Source: Cladorrhinum sp. PSN259 | Lineage: Eukaryota > Ascomycota > Sordariomycetes > Sordariales > Podosporaceae | Direction of reading: 5' to 3' | DNA length: 64,000 nt | Assembly: GCA_033725935.1 (NCBI GenBank) | Contig: MU867076.1 | Span: forward strand, 248,001-312,000 | In this document: one piece after another, positions 22,616-34,595 of the stretch | How positions within the stretch are numbered: position 1 is the first letter of the stretch | Layout: each line of letters starts with the position of its first letter | Position numbers and translations under genes: made by a program | Notes under the pieces: model-generated | Databases searched by the model: none | The model's input: only the letters and a program-made list of their open reading frames with translations | Told to the model about the DNA's origin: nothing

Positions 22616-23917
22616 TTATACCTTAATCTCAGGCCTCGCCTCCCTCAGCAGCATCTCAAAATACCCCTGGTTCCACTCCCCCCTGCCCGGCGAAGGCTTA
22701 TAAGCATCCAGCATCCCACAAGCCTCCTCATACTCCTCACTCGCCTTATCACTCGTCCCATCCGATACGCCACCCCCTTTGGCCCAAATAAAAGCATCCG
22801 CCAGCTCACTACTGGTACCAGTACCACTCCCTTTAATCACCCCCGGCAGTCTACCAAACCCGGCACCGTCAACATTACACCAATCGAGCCACTCGTACCG
22901 CAGCCCTTGCACCCCGCTCCGACTGGTATCTACCACCGCACGGTTCGGCACGCCCACTTTTGCGAGCGCCTGCCCCAGCATCCTGACGTACTTTTGTTCG
23001 TTCTGCGCATGGTTCTCCGGCCACTCCTCGCGGGCAGAGCGGTCGAACTCGCCGGGAGACAGGTCCCACGAGTTGTAGTTGGCCACGTTGGTTGCGAAAC
23101 CTCTAAGCTGAGAGGGACGGTTTGACAAGGTATAAATTAGGGAGAGTTCCTTGGCTGCTTGGATTAAGTTCTTGTCCCAGCCTAGGTTACCGCCGTGGCC
23201 TGCGTCGATGTAGAGAATGACGTTGTGGAGGTTGAGGGCCTGGAGGGCGTAGGGGATGTTGGTGCGATACGAGGCGATGAAGGGTGCGCAGGAGGTGAGG
23301 TTTTGGTGGATGATGGCCGGGGGGAGGGCGGAGGGTTCGAGGATTAAGGCAAAGGCTGTTGTCGGATTGGATTTGATGATGGTGACGAGAGCTAAAAGGC
23401 AGGATAAGATACAGGGGATTTTGGCAGGGTTTGGAGATGGTGGTGGAAACTCACGGTCAACAAAGTCTTTTCGGTACGTGTCCGCCTCGACGGTTTTGAA
23501 CTTTGGCAAAGTGCAATTGCCCGGGCTGTACATCCCTTGCAGTACAATCCCGACGATGTGATTGCAGGGAACATCGTTGAAGACCCGAGGAATCTTGACT
23601 ATATCTGTGGATTCGCTCCTTGTGGGATAATGTTAGAAAGGAAGGGTGTTTAAGTGCGCTGACACAGAATGCACTTACAACCACAAGAACGAGCCCACAT
23701 CGGCGACCTTCCGAGCTTTTTGTTGGAGAATGGGATCCTGGATCTTGCTGGCAGCTTCAAGAACCCGTTGACGATACAAAGGGTTGGGATGTAGAGCGTA
23801 TTCCGTCCAGATATTGGTCGTTACATTAAGAGAAAGCGAGGGGCAGGCTGCCGAACGAGAAGAAGGCAAGGCAATTGCATTGCCAAAGGTTAACAAGAAG
23901 AAGAGCTGAAGCTTCAT
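22616..23917 (-). CDS. GH6-like secreted protein, catalytic acids missing
   Basis: Exons 23679-23917, 23455-23618 and 22616-23391 give 392 aa with a signal peptide (MKLQLFFLLTFGNAIALPS). An in-frame ATG at 23950 is possible but would place charged residues before the signal. Family 6 landmarks are clear: YIDAGHGGNLGWDKN (195-209), WLDWCNVDGAGFGRLP, and FIWAKGGGVSDGTSD with Asp345 at the position of the distal Asp. Active Cel6 cellulases use an Asp in DLPDRDC and the proton-donor Asp in IEPDSL. Here the matching segments read MYSPGNC (109-115) and LEPSAL (152-157, Ser155), so both acids appear absent. There is no CBM1. It may be a non-hydrolytic glucan-binding protein or act on another substrate by another mechanism. 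Confidence 0.9.
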
Positions 23918-23950
23918 TTTAGGGGTTTGTAGAGGTCCTGGGAACTTCAT

Positions 23951-24850
23951 TGGCAGAATGTTCCCACGAGCAGAAGCGTTGTTGAAGGACTATAAGCTTC
24001 TCTTCAAATCACGGGCATGTCTAAACAGATGACTGGTAGGATTCAGCCGTCACTAAATCTAGAAGTTCAAGTCCGAACTCGCCAATCGCTTGGGCTGTTC
24101 TCGGAGGTATCTTGCCGCAACATACAGCGTACATATTGCTAGACATGCACGTAAAGGCATTTAGGCAAAAAGGACACGCCAAAAGCGAGGGCTGAGTGTG
24201 TGTTACTGATCCTGATGGTTAGGGCTCAACCGAGATTATCGAGTCAAAGAATGCGGTTCTTGAGTCCAAAGTATTGAAATCAAGAGTAGATGGAACTAGA
24301 GGGAAGAGAATGCGTGCTTTTAATACATTTTCGGCCACTGCCTAGGATGAAGATGATTGGGTGAGGGTTTCAGGATTGGCGGATTGGTGTGAGGTGGAAG
24401 TTTGTTTTACATATACCTTCCCTTGGAGGACTGCCGAGCCAGTCAAGTCAGTTATGGCTTCACCTCCAGCATAAAAGAGCTCGCTGGTGTGAGCATCTGG
24501 TGGAACGCCGTCCATGTCGTAACGTGGTGAAACTCCATGGGTGGGTGGGAGAATTGCTCCCTTGTGACCTCATGAACTTGACAGCCATCTAATTGCAAAC
24601 AACTAACGCAGTGATAAAGCCGAAAAGCTTGGTGCGGGGAAAGATGACGTATACGTTGGTCGTGGTTAGAGGAACAAATGCAATATGGACGGAGACCTAA
24701 CCCTTGTGTATCACTGAATTTTCTCGCAGACGTAAATATGGGCATGAAATTGATAGAAATAGAATACCAATAGAGATTCAAAACACCATTTTCATTAAAT
24801 ATAACAATGGTCGTAACTCATGAACAGCCTACAATCCAAACTCTTCTTCA
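23951..24850. other. Intergenic, no gene seen
   Basis: About 900 bp between the GH6 gene start and the end of the GPI-type small protein. Frames are short on both strands and I see no splice-supported coding or RNA gene. It is probably the GH6 promoter plus 3' sequence of the next gene. Confidence 0.5.
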
Positions 24851-25433
24851 TCAAAGCATCGCCATAGCACCAATGGCTGCGCCGGCAGCAACGACGACGG
24901 CACCGGTGCAAGCAGGAGCAGGGGCGGCGTTAGTGCTTACTTCCAAAACGCTTGCCATGACGCTATCCCACTTGGAGTTGTACTCGGAAACAATCTTCTT
25001 GGCCTTCTTGTCGACGTGGTCCTGGTACCTGTTTGTTGAAACATTTCATGTCAGTCACTGCACTTTCCGGCATAATGATTCATGAGAAAACATACCAATT
25101 ATTGGTGGTAATAGCCTTGTATTGGTACCCGCTGGCCTCAATGCTGGCCTGGACGTTGGCCGGGTTGGGCGCGTGGGTGATGGCGCCGGCAATGGCAGTG
25201 TGGACTGAAGTGTATTCCTTGTTGGACGCAAAGGACTTTTCAAGCTTGTAGAGCTCGGATGCGAGCTTTGTGACCTTGGATGCCGGTATCTGGGTGGGGA
25301 ATGGGCTTGGTGACCAGACCTCGGAGATGTAGGATGAAGCATCGACCGAGGCAGGATAGCTGGTAGCGGCCTGCGCCGTGACTGAGGTGGCCGTAGCCAA
25401 GAGAAGGCCGAGAGCTGAGAGAATATGTACCAT
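24851..25433 (-). CDS. Small secreted protein, probably GPI-anchored
   Basis: Exons 25096-25433 and 24851-25028 with a 67-bp intron (GTATGT, branch TGAC) give 171 aa. The signal peptide MVHILSALGLLLATATSVTA is followed by a helical, charged middle (SKVTKLASELYKLEKSF; DHVDKKAKKIVSEYNSKW) and a C-terminus APACTGAVVVAAGAAIGAMA ending in ML. The small residues before a terminal hydrophobic run are typical of a GPI attachment signal. The short length, signal peptide and tail suggest a cell-wall or plasma-membrane surface protein. I recognise no named domain and no cysteine scaffold. Confidence 0.82.
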
Positions 25434-25750
25434 CTTTGAGAAATTTGACGATAGAAATTCGGAAAGAAAATTTAAAGGAGAAAAAAAAGAGGGAGGAATC
25501 GGAGGATTAAAGCTTTAAATACGGTGATGTCTGCCTATGCCCTGCTCCACTTTGGAAGGGACTATTGTGAGCGATGGTGGGTTGTATCAGGCAACCTACA
25601 GGGATTGCATCCATCCCTTACGCACTGTGTATGCTCGTATTCGGTTTTTTGCCAGTCAGTGCCGCAATCCGTCTTCCCGTCATTCATCTTGGCCGGCCGG
25701 TCTCCACATCGGCGATAGTGGAGCCTTTCGGGGAGTTTCGGGTGTATGGA

Positions 25751-26945
25751 TCACCGGTTGATGCCTATCCCGCTCAAGATGGCCAGTAAGGCCGCAATGA
25801 CTGTCATGATGAGTCAACGTATAGGTACGTAACCGTAGGGTCATGGAGGACTTACGGCTGCCAGCGGTCACTACATATGAAGCTGCTCCCCATGCTGTCT
25901 GTATCGTGTCGAGATCAGTCCAGTTACTCGAGTTCAGCCACAGTCCAACTGCCAGACTCAGCAACACTGGGGCCATAATAACCGCTGATATTCGTGTCAC
26001 GGACCAGTCGAGTACGAGCTCCAAGGAGTACCTTCCTTCAACTACATCGTACGAACTGCTGTTGAGCGTTTCGTGTATCCATTTGGCCCAAGCCCGTGTC
26101 GCATAACTGGAGTTGAACCAGCGGCTGTAGGCATGTAGAAAGAGTTGAAGATCCGCCTTGCCGTTATCATCAAGCTCCACTCGCTCATGGGTTCCTTGAT
26201 GTGAGTCACACTTGAGATTGCCTGCGTTAGTCTTATTACATGTAAGTGGGTTGCACAAGAGTGTACGTGCCTTGTATAACCTGAGGCCCTGAACATGTCT
26301 GAGAGAGAAGAACGTGCTGCGTATGCCGCGTAACCGGAACAAGGCCCAACGAAGACTCCATAGCAGATACGCAGGGTCCTCCACAAATACTACCCGTTCC
26401 CTGGGGTTTGATTGACCACGCGGGAAGATGCCCACCACCAAATAAACCGGTTGTGAATGTACCATTTCTTCGACCGCTGATGTTCTCTCAATCTTAAATG
26501 ACAATATCTTAATCACAAACTTGATCACACGTTGCTGTATGCTGGGGTCGTCATCAACTTCAGAATCTCGGAAAGTCTCCTGTGACGCTGTCTGGCCTGG
26601 GGATTTGCATGCCTCTTCGCTATCCATCAACTGGCGAAATCTTGGTGGGTATGGGAATCCTGCATTGCGTACACTGCGTTCTGCTGATAAGCTCCCAAAC
26701 ATTTTAGATGTGTGCATTTTGCTTCGAAATGCTGTATCGGCCAGTTGAGATCTGATGCAATGGTTCTTCTGCTCGAGAGTGTTGTCATAGTCAATTGACC
26801 CAAATCCATAGCTGAAGTACATGTGCCATCGTCGAGTCGGAATGGGGCCTGTTGGTGCTCGCCGTGACAGAGAAACTGGGGTTGGGCCACTGGTTCTGTC
26901 GTCATTAGAGTTTTCAGTTCTGTTCTCTTGTGTCATGGTGGGCAT
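25751..26945 (-). CDS. Fungal two-helix membrane protein of unknown function
   Basis: Exons 25856-26945 and 25751-25800 joined over a 55-bp intron give 379 aa. The N-terminal half is Ser/Arg-rich and polar. A conserved-looking middle (HERVELDDNGKADLQLF, WAKWIHETLN) leads to two C-terminal membrane helices (ISAVIMAPVLLSLAVGLWL and the second helix completed by exon 2, SLIAALLAILSGIGI). Proteins with this tail are common uncharacterised ascomycete proteins, often near incompatibility-type genes. A perfect short intron (GTACAC donor, GACTAAC branch, GCAG; 45 nt, in frame) lies inside exon 1 at about 26222-26266, so a 15-residue shorter isoform is possible. The function is unknown. Confidence 0.8.
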
Positions 26946-27208
26946 CTCAACGATAATTTACGTTGTTTTCTGTGCATTTAATTAATTTCTCGCACCCACC
27001 GAGGTCACAGCCTTCCTCCTGCGGGGTTTGGTGGCTGAGCAAGAACATCTTGCCAAGACTGCAGAGTCAGCTGCATGGGTCTTTTTTTTGGTGCTACCTG
27101 ACAGTCGCTTATCACTAAATTCCCATGCTGAATCAAAGTACTGTTGCCAGTCTCAAGTAGGCTTTACAGGTTCATAAGCTACAGTACATGTATCCAGTCT
27201 GCAAACCA

Positions 27209-28738
27209 CTACGCCTTCACCAGCCCACCCAACAATCCATCATTAAACTTCCATAACATGGTCGTAAAATCAGCAGCCAACCCGCCGCCAGTAAACCAAG
27301 TACCTCTCCTGCCTTGCAGCTTGTACATATCCGCCATCCAACCAGCCCTCAAATCCTCAGCAGAGACACCAAACCCGCCCGGTCCGTGATCACTCCAAGC
27401 AACAACCTTGGCCTTCTCACCTTCCAAAGCAGGGATTGTACCGGCCGCAGCCAACTTCTCCAGCGCATCCTGGACAGCAGCTTGCGCAGCCGGGACGTCA
27501 AAAGCAGTGTAGTTATCACCGCCGGCAGCAACCTGGTAAACCTTGGCAGAACCGTACGCCTTTACCCAAGTGAATCCCATCACGAACGGCGTCTGCAAAA
27601 ACGGCGAAATAGGGGACTGGACCGCGGATGCGGGAGTGTTCATGATATTGGCATCAGGTAATTTGGAATGCGATATCAAGCCCGTGTGGCTTCTTCCGTA
27701 CTTGGTCTTGGAGAAGTGCAGACGCTCAGTCTCGTCCAGATCAAACGGCGCGAGGTTCTCGCGGGTGGGCGGAACGGCGATCAGGAGCTTCTTGGCCAGG
27801 ATGAGCTTCTTCTTGCCGTCGGGGGATTGAGTGACCAGTTCGATTTTGCCTGCAGCACGGGATGACTCGACGACGACAGAGTTGTAAACGATGTCGCGAC
27901 GCATCAGGGTGGCTATCTCGTTGTAGAGGAATTGGTTCCCGCCGTCGACGGAGTAGATGGGGACCTCACCCAGGAATACTCTGGCCCAGTGCGGAGGGAA
28001 AGCTTTCAGAAGGGTAAGGGTGAGGAGTTTGTTAAAGTCGCCTCGGGAGCCCACACCGGCACCTGTGGTCGGGTAGATGAGGGGAAGCATGGCTTGGATG
28101 TCGTACTTCTTGACGAACTCCCCGACGGGGAGGAGAAGGTCGTCGGGGATGTCCTTGCCAGCTGGGAGGTTGGTGTATCCCGGTTGGATCATCTTGTCGT
28201 AGCCCTTTTGTGCTGTGATGTCAACAAACTTGCGGATTGCGGCAATCCCTTGGTCTCTTTCTGTCGCAGTATAGTTGACCAGTTCTTGGCCTGTAGTGAA
28301 ATCGGCATATCGCTTGAGGTTGTCTTCGCCGGCGGGGGAGGTGAGGGAGATGTTGACGCTCATCCATGTGAAAAAGTCCAATGCGTCTTCGTATGGAAAG
28401 TACATCGCCACTCCGTAATCGTGTCTCTTGCTCGTGTCTGGATCGACGTACGTGTTTACGTGCCCGCCCTGCATGATGACTGTCAGCAATTATGTGGTCG
28501 GTCAGGATGAATGGATGGGATGCGCAAATACCAGGTTGCCCTCCTTCTCGATTATCACCACGCTCTTCCGGTAGTACTCCCTGATCCTGACGGCCGCATG
28601 GGATCCCGCAGCTCCACCTCCGATGACTGCCACATCTCGTTCGATGATGTCGGCAGGAGCAAAGCCTGAGCGGTCAATTGCTAGGGCTCCCCTGAGTGCT
28701 GATAAGCCCAATAGGCCTGCAAATCGAATTGTCAACAT
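27209..28738 (-). CDS. Secreted FAD-dependent amine oxidase-like oxidoreductase
   Basis: Exons 28532-28738 and 27209-28468 (63-bp intron, phase 0) give 488 aa. A signal peptide (MLTIRFAGLLGLSALRGALA) is followed by the dinucleotide-binding motif VAVIGGGAAGSHAA (residues 36-49), the E of IIEKEGNLGGHVNTY, and C-terminal flavin motif TGGGLAADFTTMLW. The length and motifs fit the flavin-containing amine oxidase or NAD(P)-binding Rossmann group of fungal secreted oxidases. It would oxidise an amine or alcohol with release of hydrogen peroxide; the substrate is unknown. The start was chosen at 28738 because the longer frame upstream lacks an ATG and 28738 opens the signal peptide. Confidence 0.88.
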
Positions 28739-29424
28739 CTTTTCGACAAGCAGCGCGAATGTCGGAGGTGTCGACAAACAAGAACGGAAAACATGTCCCG
28801 GGTTGTGGTAAAATTTATGCTTGTTTTTATTTCAACACTTTCCCCTTGTGTAACGCACTGCCAGTCTACCCCTGACTGCACGATTGATGATAAACGTCTT
28901 TTGCCGCCGGGCCTACGGCCTTGAGCTTCCCAACCGGCAGGACATCAATGAGAATTCACATGGCTATAAGACGGCAGTAAACTTCCGGAGTGGGGTTATT
29001 TGTCCCCGAATGTCTGAGGGGAAAAATGTAACCAAGGCGATCGCTACCATCGGTGATTCTATTGACAAGTGGAGATGTTTACACAATGTGTGGGCAGGTA
29101 GTTTTGACTTGCGTATCTACACTCGAAGCTCAGAACCAGATCGCAAAAAGTCAAGAAAGTGGTAATGCTGCAAAGCGTCTAAAGGTATATGTACATGCTG
29201 CTAAATGGCTGCACCATCATCAACAATAGCTACCAACTTTAAACTCGACCAGACATTATCCTGATGTCGAGTGGCAAAGTAATCAAGCATCCAGATGTAT
29301 GATAAAGACCCGAAAAACAAACTGAAAAAAAAAAAAAAAAAAAAAAAAAAAGGTTGACATGGCCTCGGTAGTCCCAAACCTCAATGCCCACCGAAGTGTC
29401 TCCTTCAGCAGCTACAACCACTCA
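28739..29424. other. Intergenic with 27-nt A-run
   Basis: Includes an uninterrupted A-run at 29325-29351 near the 3' end of the MYND gene. I see no gene. Confidence 0.55.
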
Positions 29425-30528
29425 TCAGTCCCGCCACAGCTCCTTAATCTTCTGCTCCATATCACTCACCGCGCCCTGCCTCATCCTATCTCCCCTCCTC
29501 AACCTCTCCTCATCCGCAATCTTCTCATCCGCCATCCTCTCAAACCGCTCAAACATCGTCTCACTAACCAACATTTTATTAACCTTCTCCAAATCAAAGA
29601 AATTCACCCTCTCCCCCGCCAACCCCTTCACATCCCCATTAGACGCCTCACTTTCGTACCAGGCCATCTTCTCCTTCTGCTCCTCGGTAGGTTTCGCAGC
29701 TCTGTAAGCCTTCTTTAGCGCCTCCCATCCGGCCGCGCTACCAACGTCCTCCGCAACGCCGTGTCCCTCCCCGGACAAACAAACGAAATCACGAGTCGGT
29801 TTGGTACCACGTCCCTCAATCGTCATGACGTGCTCCCAGTTATCCCCAAAACCGTAAGTGTAGATCATTGTCTTGCCCTCCCCTCGGTACTTGTCACCAT
29901 CGAGCACCTGCCACAGCTTCGTGTCCTGAGAGTCTTTCTCGACTGTGCGAGGGTGTCTCCGCTGGCCCTCGTGCATCTGATCAATACCGTACGTCGCCGC
30001 GCTGCCCTGGGGAGCTTGGCCGAATGCTCGTACCGGATCTGTCACGCGCAGCAAGTACTCCCTTGAACTGTCGGCGGGATTCATCTGCTTTGTGATGTCG
30101 AGCGGGGAGGATTTCTGGCGGCTCAGCAGGCGCCTCACTTCAGCTGCGATGCTGTCTGCGCGGGCGTAGGAAGGGTCACCGACGGTAAAGTCAAAGGAGT
30201 GGTAGGATGACCACCCGAAGGCTGTTTGAAGAGCCATATGGAGCATGTAGAAAGTTGCATTGGACGGGCAGGAGAGGGTGCGGATGACGGGTGGGTCGGT
30301 GATTTCCGAGGGGAAGAGGTGGAACTTGATGATGTAGTTGGGTCGGATACATTTAGATTTGTGGGATGGCCAGTGGGTTGATTGGCAGGTGCGGGAGCAG
30401 TAGTGGCATGACTGGCAGCGGGCGCAGCGGAGGAGGTTGGTGTTGGTCCCGGTAGGTTTAGAGGTGGTGCAGGAGGGATTGGCGCACTTCATGTTGATGG
30501 GAGGGGTGGTAGTGGTTGAGGCGGCCAT
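29425..30528 (-). CDS. MYND zinc finger fused to pRiA4b ORF-3-like domain
   Basis: Intronless, 367 aa. Residues 15-60 form a MYND-type zinc finger: CANPSC, then CARCQSCHYCSRTCQ, H and C. A domain starting with IIKFHLFPSEITDPPVIR and TAFGWSSYHSFDF matches the plasmid pRiA4b ORF-3-like family, and its later part includes YTYGFGDNWEHVMTIEG. The pRiA4b domain is of bacterial mobile-element origin and is found in fungi with MYND fingers. MYND fingers bind Pro-rich protein partners. The cellular role is unknown, probably protein-protein interaction in nucleus or cytosol. The start is the only ATG before the finger. Confidence 0.9.
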   Translation of the reverse strand: MAASTTTTPPINMKCANPSCTTSKPTGTNTNLLRCARCQSCHYCSRTCQSTHWPSHKSKCIRPNYIIKFHLFPSEITDPPVIRTLSCPSNATFYMLHMALQTAFGWSSYHSFDFTVGDPSYARADSIAAEVRRLLSRQKSSPLDITKQMNPADSSREYLLRVTDPVRAFGQAPQGSAATYGIDQMHEGQRRHPRTVEKDSQDTKLWQVLDGDKYRGEGKTMIYTYGFGDNWEHVMTIEGRGTKPTRDFVCLSGEGHGVAEDVGSAAGWEALKKAYRAAKPTEEQKEKMAWYESEASNGDVKGLAGERVNFFDLEKVNKMLVSETMFERFERMADEKIADEERLRRGDRMRQGAVSDMEQKIKELWRD

Positions 30529-32627
30529 TTTTGTTGATAACTCGGAGGGTGATGGTTGATTGTGATGTTGGAAAGAGAAAAGATGTGATGTCTGAAAGAG
30601 TTTGCCAATGTAGACTTTATAGTGGAAGAAGAAAGCGATTGAGCGGAACGCTGAGTGTATGCAAAATTGTGACGAAAAGCCCTAAAATAGTGTTTTCCCG
30701 TCACTTCCATCCAGTCGCTAGCTTGGTCAGTGTGGGCCGACACTGTAGGAAACTACCTCAGGCTTTTGATGCCCAACATCATGGGCATTGGTGTTGCAGT
30801 AGCAACATGAAGAAAGCAAGCTGCAGAATTACTGCATAGATGCGGACAATGACAACAAACTTTGTGTGTTTTACATTCATATTATTGCACGGATTATTTT
30901 TGTGATTTGCTTAATCTAAAGTTTCTGTATTTTCGACGCTAGGTGCATGCTGTGGACCAGATGATATTTTTTTCCTGTTATATCGTGATCGTGATACTTT
31001 CCACTTTCATTGTTTTGGTGTTGAGAAAACTCTCCACTCTCCTTTTTATTGTGGCGGCATAAAAGTGGAGTGGTCAGTTGCTACAGGCGACCTGGAAGTT
31101 TCAAAATTCAAAGATTACTGGCAAGGCACCCTTGTTCCGCGACGGCAGAGAGCTTGCAAACAGCTTGCAAACAGATATGTTTTCAATATTGACTTGTGAG
31201 GGATTACGAAACAGTAAGAACAAGCTGGGGGCCACCAGATGTGAGTTCCGACCCACCTTTGCAATCTTGAAGTGATTTCCACGTTCGACGACAGCATCGT
31301 GGGACAAACACTGCTCCGGCAGTCAGGTTTAAGGAATCATCTCATGATAACATATCTCCGATCCGCACTCGGGTTTAAGACTTCCAACAATATTGCCTAG
31401 GCTTAGGTTGGTTGTTCTCCGAGGAACGCTACCAACCACATGCAGGACAACCATAGTCTCACCAACAGCAATACATATGATTGTCCCCTTTAAAGGTGTT
31501 TTCAAGGATTAATTGTTTTTTTTTGGTTCAAGTGTTGTATTTCTGGCCGCTTGCTCATAGTGGAACAAAATGACTTCGGGACTCTCTGTTACCATCCACA
31601 CCCGCCCTTGAGGATGGGAGCACTTGTGCTCTCGTGAGACAATGATTCTCTTAACATTGCCAAATGGGGACAGAGATTGGTGTGGCTTAAGAGAGGGGTA
31701 ACAGTTTGCGAACTTTTATCTCTGACCAATAGTTATGGATGTCAAAAGCGAAGTGGCCAAGTACCTACATGTGGGAACTTTCATTCGCTCCCTGAATGGC
31801 GAACTGCCGATTGGCGTTGTATTCCTGTTGTGTTACCCCACAGTTCACGCATTCATCAGAATACTGCAAGGTCCTTGTGGAGGTCATGATCTTCAGAGCG
31901 GGGTGAGCCCCTAGAACTTTGACTTCATCCGTTTTGCTCACGTTAGAAAACACTGTTCTCAATTTCTTTCGACTCAGTTATACATGTAATTATAAGAATT
32001 CCTAATCATAGCCGAGAAGAACACTCGAGATTCCTGACTGTTCAAGAATCTTAGTTGTCATTGGAGAATTGTGATAATATACACATGTCAAGCCAAGACA
32101 CGGGAGAAGAAAAGAAGACGATTAAGACCGGGACAAGCAAGGGCATGAAGACCGAGGACGCGGATGCTGCTAACATCCGACTGGACCTGGTATCCGAAGT
32201 TGGAGTACCAATACACCATGAGTAATTATCAAGTACTCTTGGTGTACCTCTTTGGAAGCTACATGTATCAATTATGGTTTAAAGCAACCCACCAAACCAA
32301 TATCAAATCTCATCATGGTTCAGGGTTATCTGGAAGTCTCCTTGACTGGATAACCCCGCATCTACTCAGCTTGCGTCTTTGGCCGATGTAGATGTGGCGA
32401 CACCGTAACAACGATTAATGAACATTCTTGATTGGAGGACAGAACGCCTCGAAGTCTTGTCTCATGCATATCCACCTTTCGGTTAATTATTCACCGGGGG
32501 TTTGTCACATTCACATGGTCTAGGCCCAGATCCCGTTCTCATATCATGTTGCGTCTCCCCAGCACAGGTTCCATTGAACTTTCCAACTGGCAAGCCACCT
32601 TTTCTCTGCAACACCAAGTCAACCACC
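30529..32627. other. 2.1-kb intergenic region, no gene supported
   Basis: Promoter side of both the MYND gene (-) and the P450 gene (+). Open frames are under about 80 codons and have no splice or motif support. A small direct duplication AGCTTGCAAAC occurs twice in tandem near 31,150. The sequence is moderately AT-rich. It may hold regulatory sites or an old repeat. Confidence 0.45.
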
Positions 32628-34399
32628 ATGCTCTCAACATTTCCGGACCAGCTCGCCATAGCAGCTGTTGCTGGTGTGGGAACCCATGCGCTATACCTGA
32701 ACCGAGGGGAGCGTCACATGCAAGTCCCTCGATACGTCCAACTTGTTTTCCTATCCTGGATCCTTGGAGTTGGTCTCTATTACCGTTTCGCTGTCAACAG
32801 CACATTGCTTACTGCCGCATACGACTCCACCATCCTTCATACGGCATACTTCTCTGGCATTTATAGCAGTCTTCTCATCTACCGTCTGTTCCTCAACCCG
32901 CTCAATAAATTCCCTGGTCCATTTGGTTCCAGACTCTCATCGCTCACCCTATCATGGCGAGTCCGCAAGGGCGACGGCCATATCCAACTCGCCAAACTTC
33001 ACTCCCAATACGGCCACTTCGTCAGGATTACCCCTGGAGAAATCTCGGTCTCCCACCCTGAAGCCATCGAACTGATCCAAGGCCCAGCAAGCAAATGCAT
33101 CAAAGGATCCAATTACGACGTCGCCAAGCCCTTTGCCTCCCTTCAACTCACCAGAGACAAGACAGAACATGCCCTCCGTCGCAAAGTCTGGAACCCCGCA
33201 TTCTCAGAAAGGGCCATCAGGGGCTACGACCAACGGATCCGGGTTTACCAGGATCGTCTCGTCTCCAAGCTGGTCGAAAGGGAAGGACGGCCCGTCGAGT
33301 TCAGCCAACTAATCATGTGGTACTCCTTCGACGTCATGGGCGACATGGCGTTTGGCCGGTCGTACAACATGCTGGAAACCTCCAAGAACCACTGGGCCAT
33401 TGATCTGGCAGAGGCTGGACTCAAACCCGTGCGGTACTACCCGCCCATGTGGTTCATGCGGCTTGCATTGGCCATCCCGGGCCTGACCAGGGATTGGTAC
33501 CGCTATTTCGACTTTTGCAGAGACAGCATGCTCGAAAGACGAAAAACGACTCCCGACATCCCGGACGTCATGTCATTTGTCCTGGCCCCTCACGAGAAGA
33601 GCCAAGAGTTGACCCCACATGAACTCATGTGGCTTACCGGAGACTCTCAGTTGATCATTTCGGCAGGCAGCGACACATCTGCGGCCACTATAGTTGCGAG
33701 CATTTACTATCTCGTCAGGAACCCAAGCCAGATGGAGAAGCTTCGGCGGGAGTTGGACCCCCTCTGGGCGGAACGACCTGCAGCAGCAGCAGCAGATTCG
33801 ACAGGAATTCCCCCCGAGAAACTAGCGACGCTCAACCACCTGAACGGCGTCATCAACGAGGCGCTGAGGCTGCTTCCACCTGTGCCGACCCAAACCATTC
33901 GACAGACTCCGCCGGAGGGTATCACAGTTGCGGGTACTCATATTCCTGGGGGCGTCGACGTCTGGAGTCCTCAGTATATCGTGGGAAGAGACGAAAACAA
34001 CTATGCTCACGCCGACAGTTTCATCCCGGAGCGATGGTACTCGTCTCCGGAGTTGGTAAAGGACCCGAGAGTGTTTGTGCCGTTTACTATAGGTGAGTTT
34101 TTTTTTTCCCCCATCATCTTTCAACATGAAGTCCTAAGAATGGTACTTTTTTTCCACAAAAGTCTAGAGAATAGTAGGCTAACGAACAAAAAAAAAAAAA
34201 AAAACAAGGACCCTACAACTGCATCGGAAAGCCCCTCGCTCTCATGAACATACGCAGCGTCATCTCCAAGCTTGTTTGTAACTTTGACATTGACTTTGCT
34301 CCCGGAGAGGATGGGTCAAGGGTTGAAAAAGAGGCTGTGGATAACTTTATCGTGCGGATTGGTCCCGTGGACTTGACGTTTAAGACGCGTGCGATTTAG
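32628..34399 (+). CDS. Cytochrome P450 monooxygenase
   Basis: Exons 32628-34092 and 34209-34399 give 551 aa. The N-terminus has several membrane-spanning stretches, then the Pro-rich hinge KFPGPFG. The I-helix oxygen-binding motif is AGSDTSA (346-352), the K-helix ExxR is EALR (411-414) and PERW lies at 467-470. The heme loop FTIGPYNCIG is created only by splicing; Cys493 is the heme ligand. The 116-bp intron has branch GGCTAACG followed by a 17-nt A-run instead of a pyrimidine tract. It is an ER-membrane monooxygenase requiring a P450 reductase. No PKS, NRPS or terpene backbone gene lies in the window, so the substrate is unknown. It converges with the esterase gene, 196 bp apart. Confidence 0.93.
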
Positions 34400-34595
34400 A
34401 CTTGTGCCCGCGCAGGATAAAAAACCCACCAGAGTAGACTGCTTTTTACACCCCTATCTAGCTTGTCACTGTAGAACTCGTTCCACGGTGAGAGAGACAA
34501 TATGTAAATTTTGCCTTGAGAGTACTAGAATACTGATTATTACCTGCCCATGGACCGCACTGAGACTGTCTGCCAGCAATAGGAATTTTTTCTGT

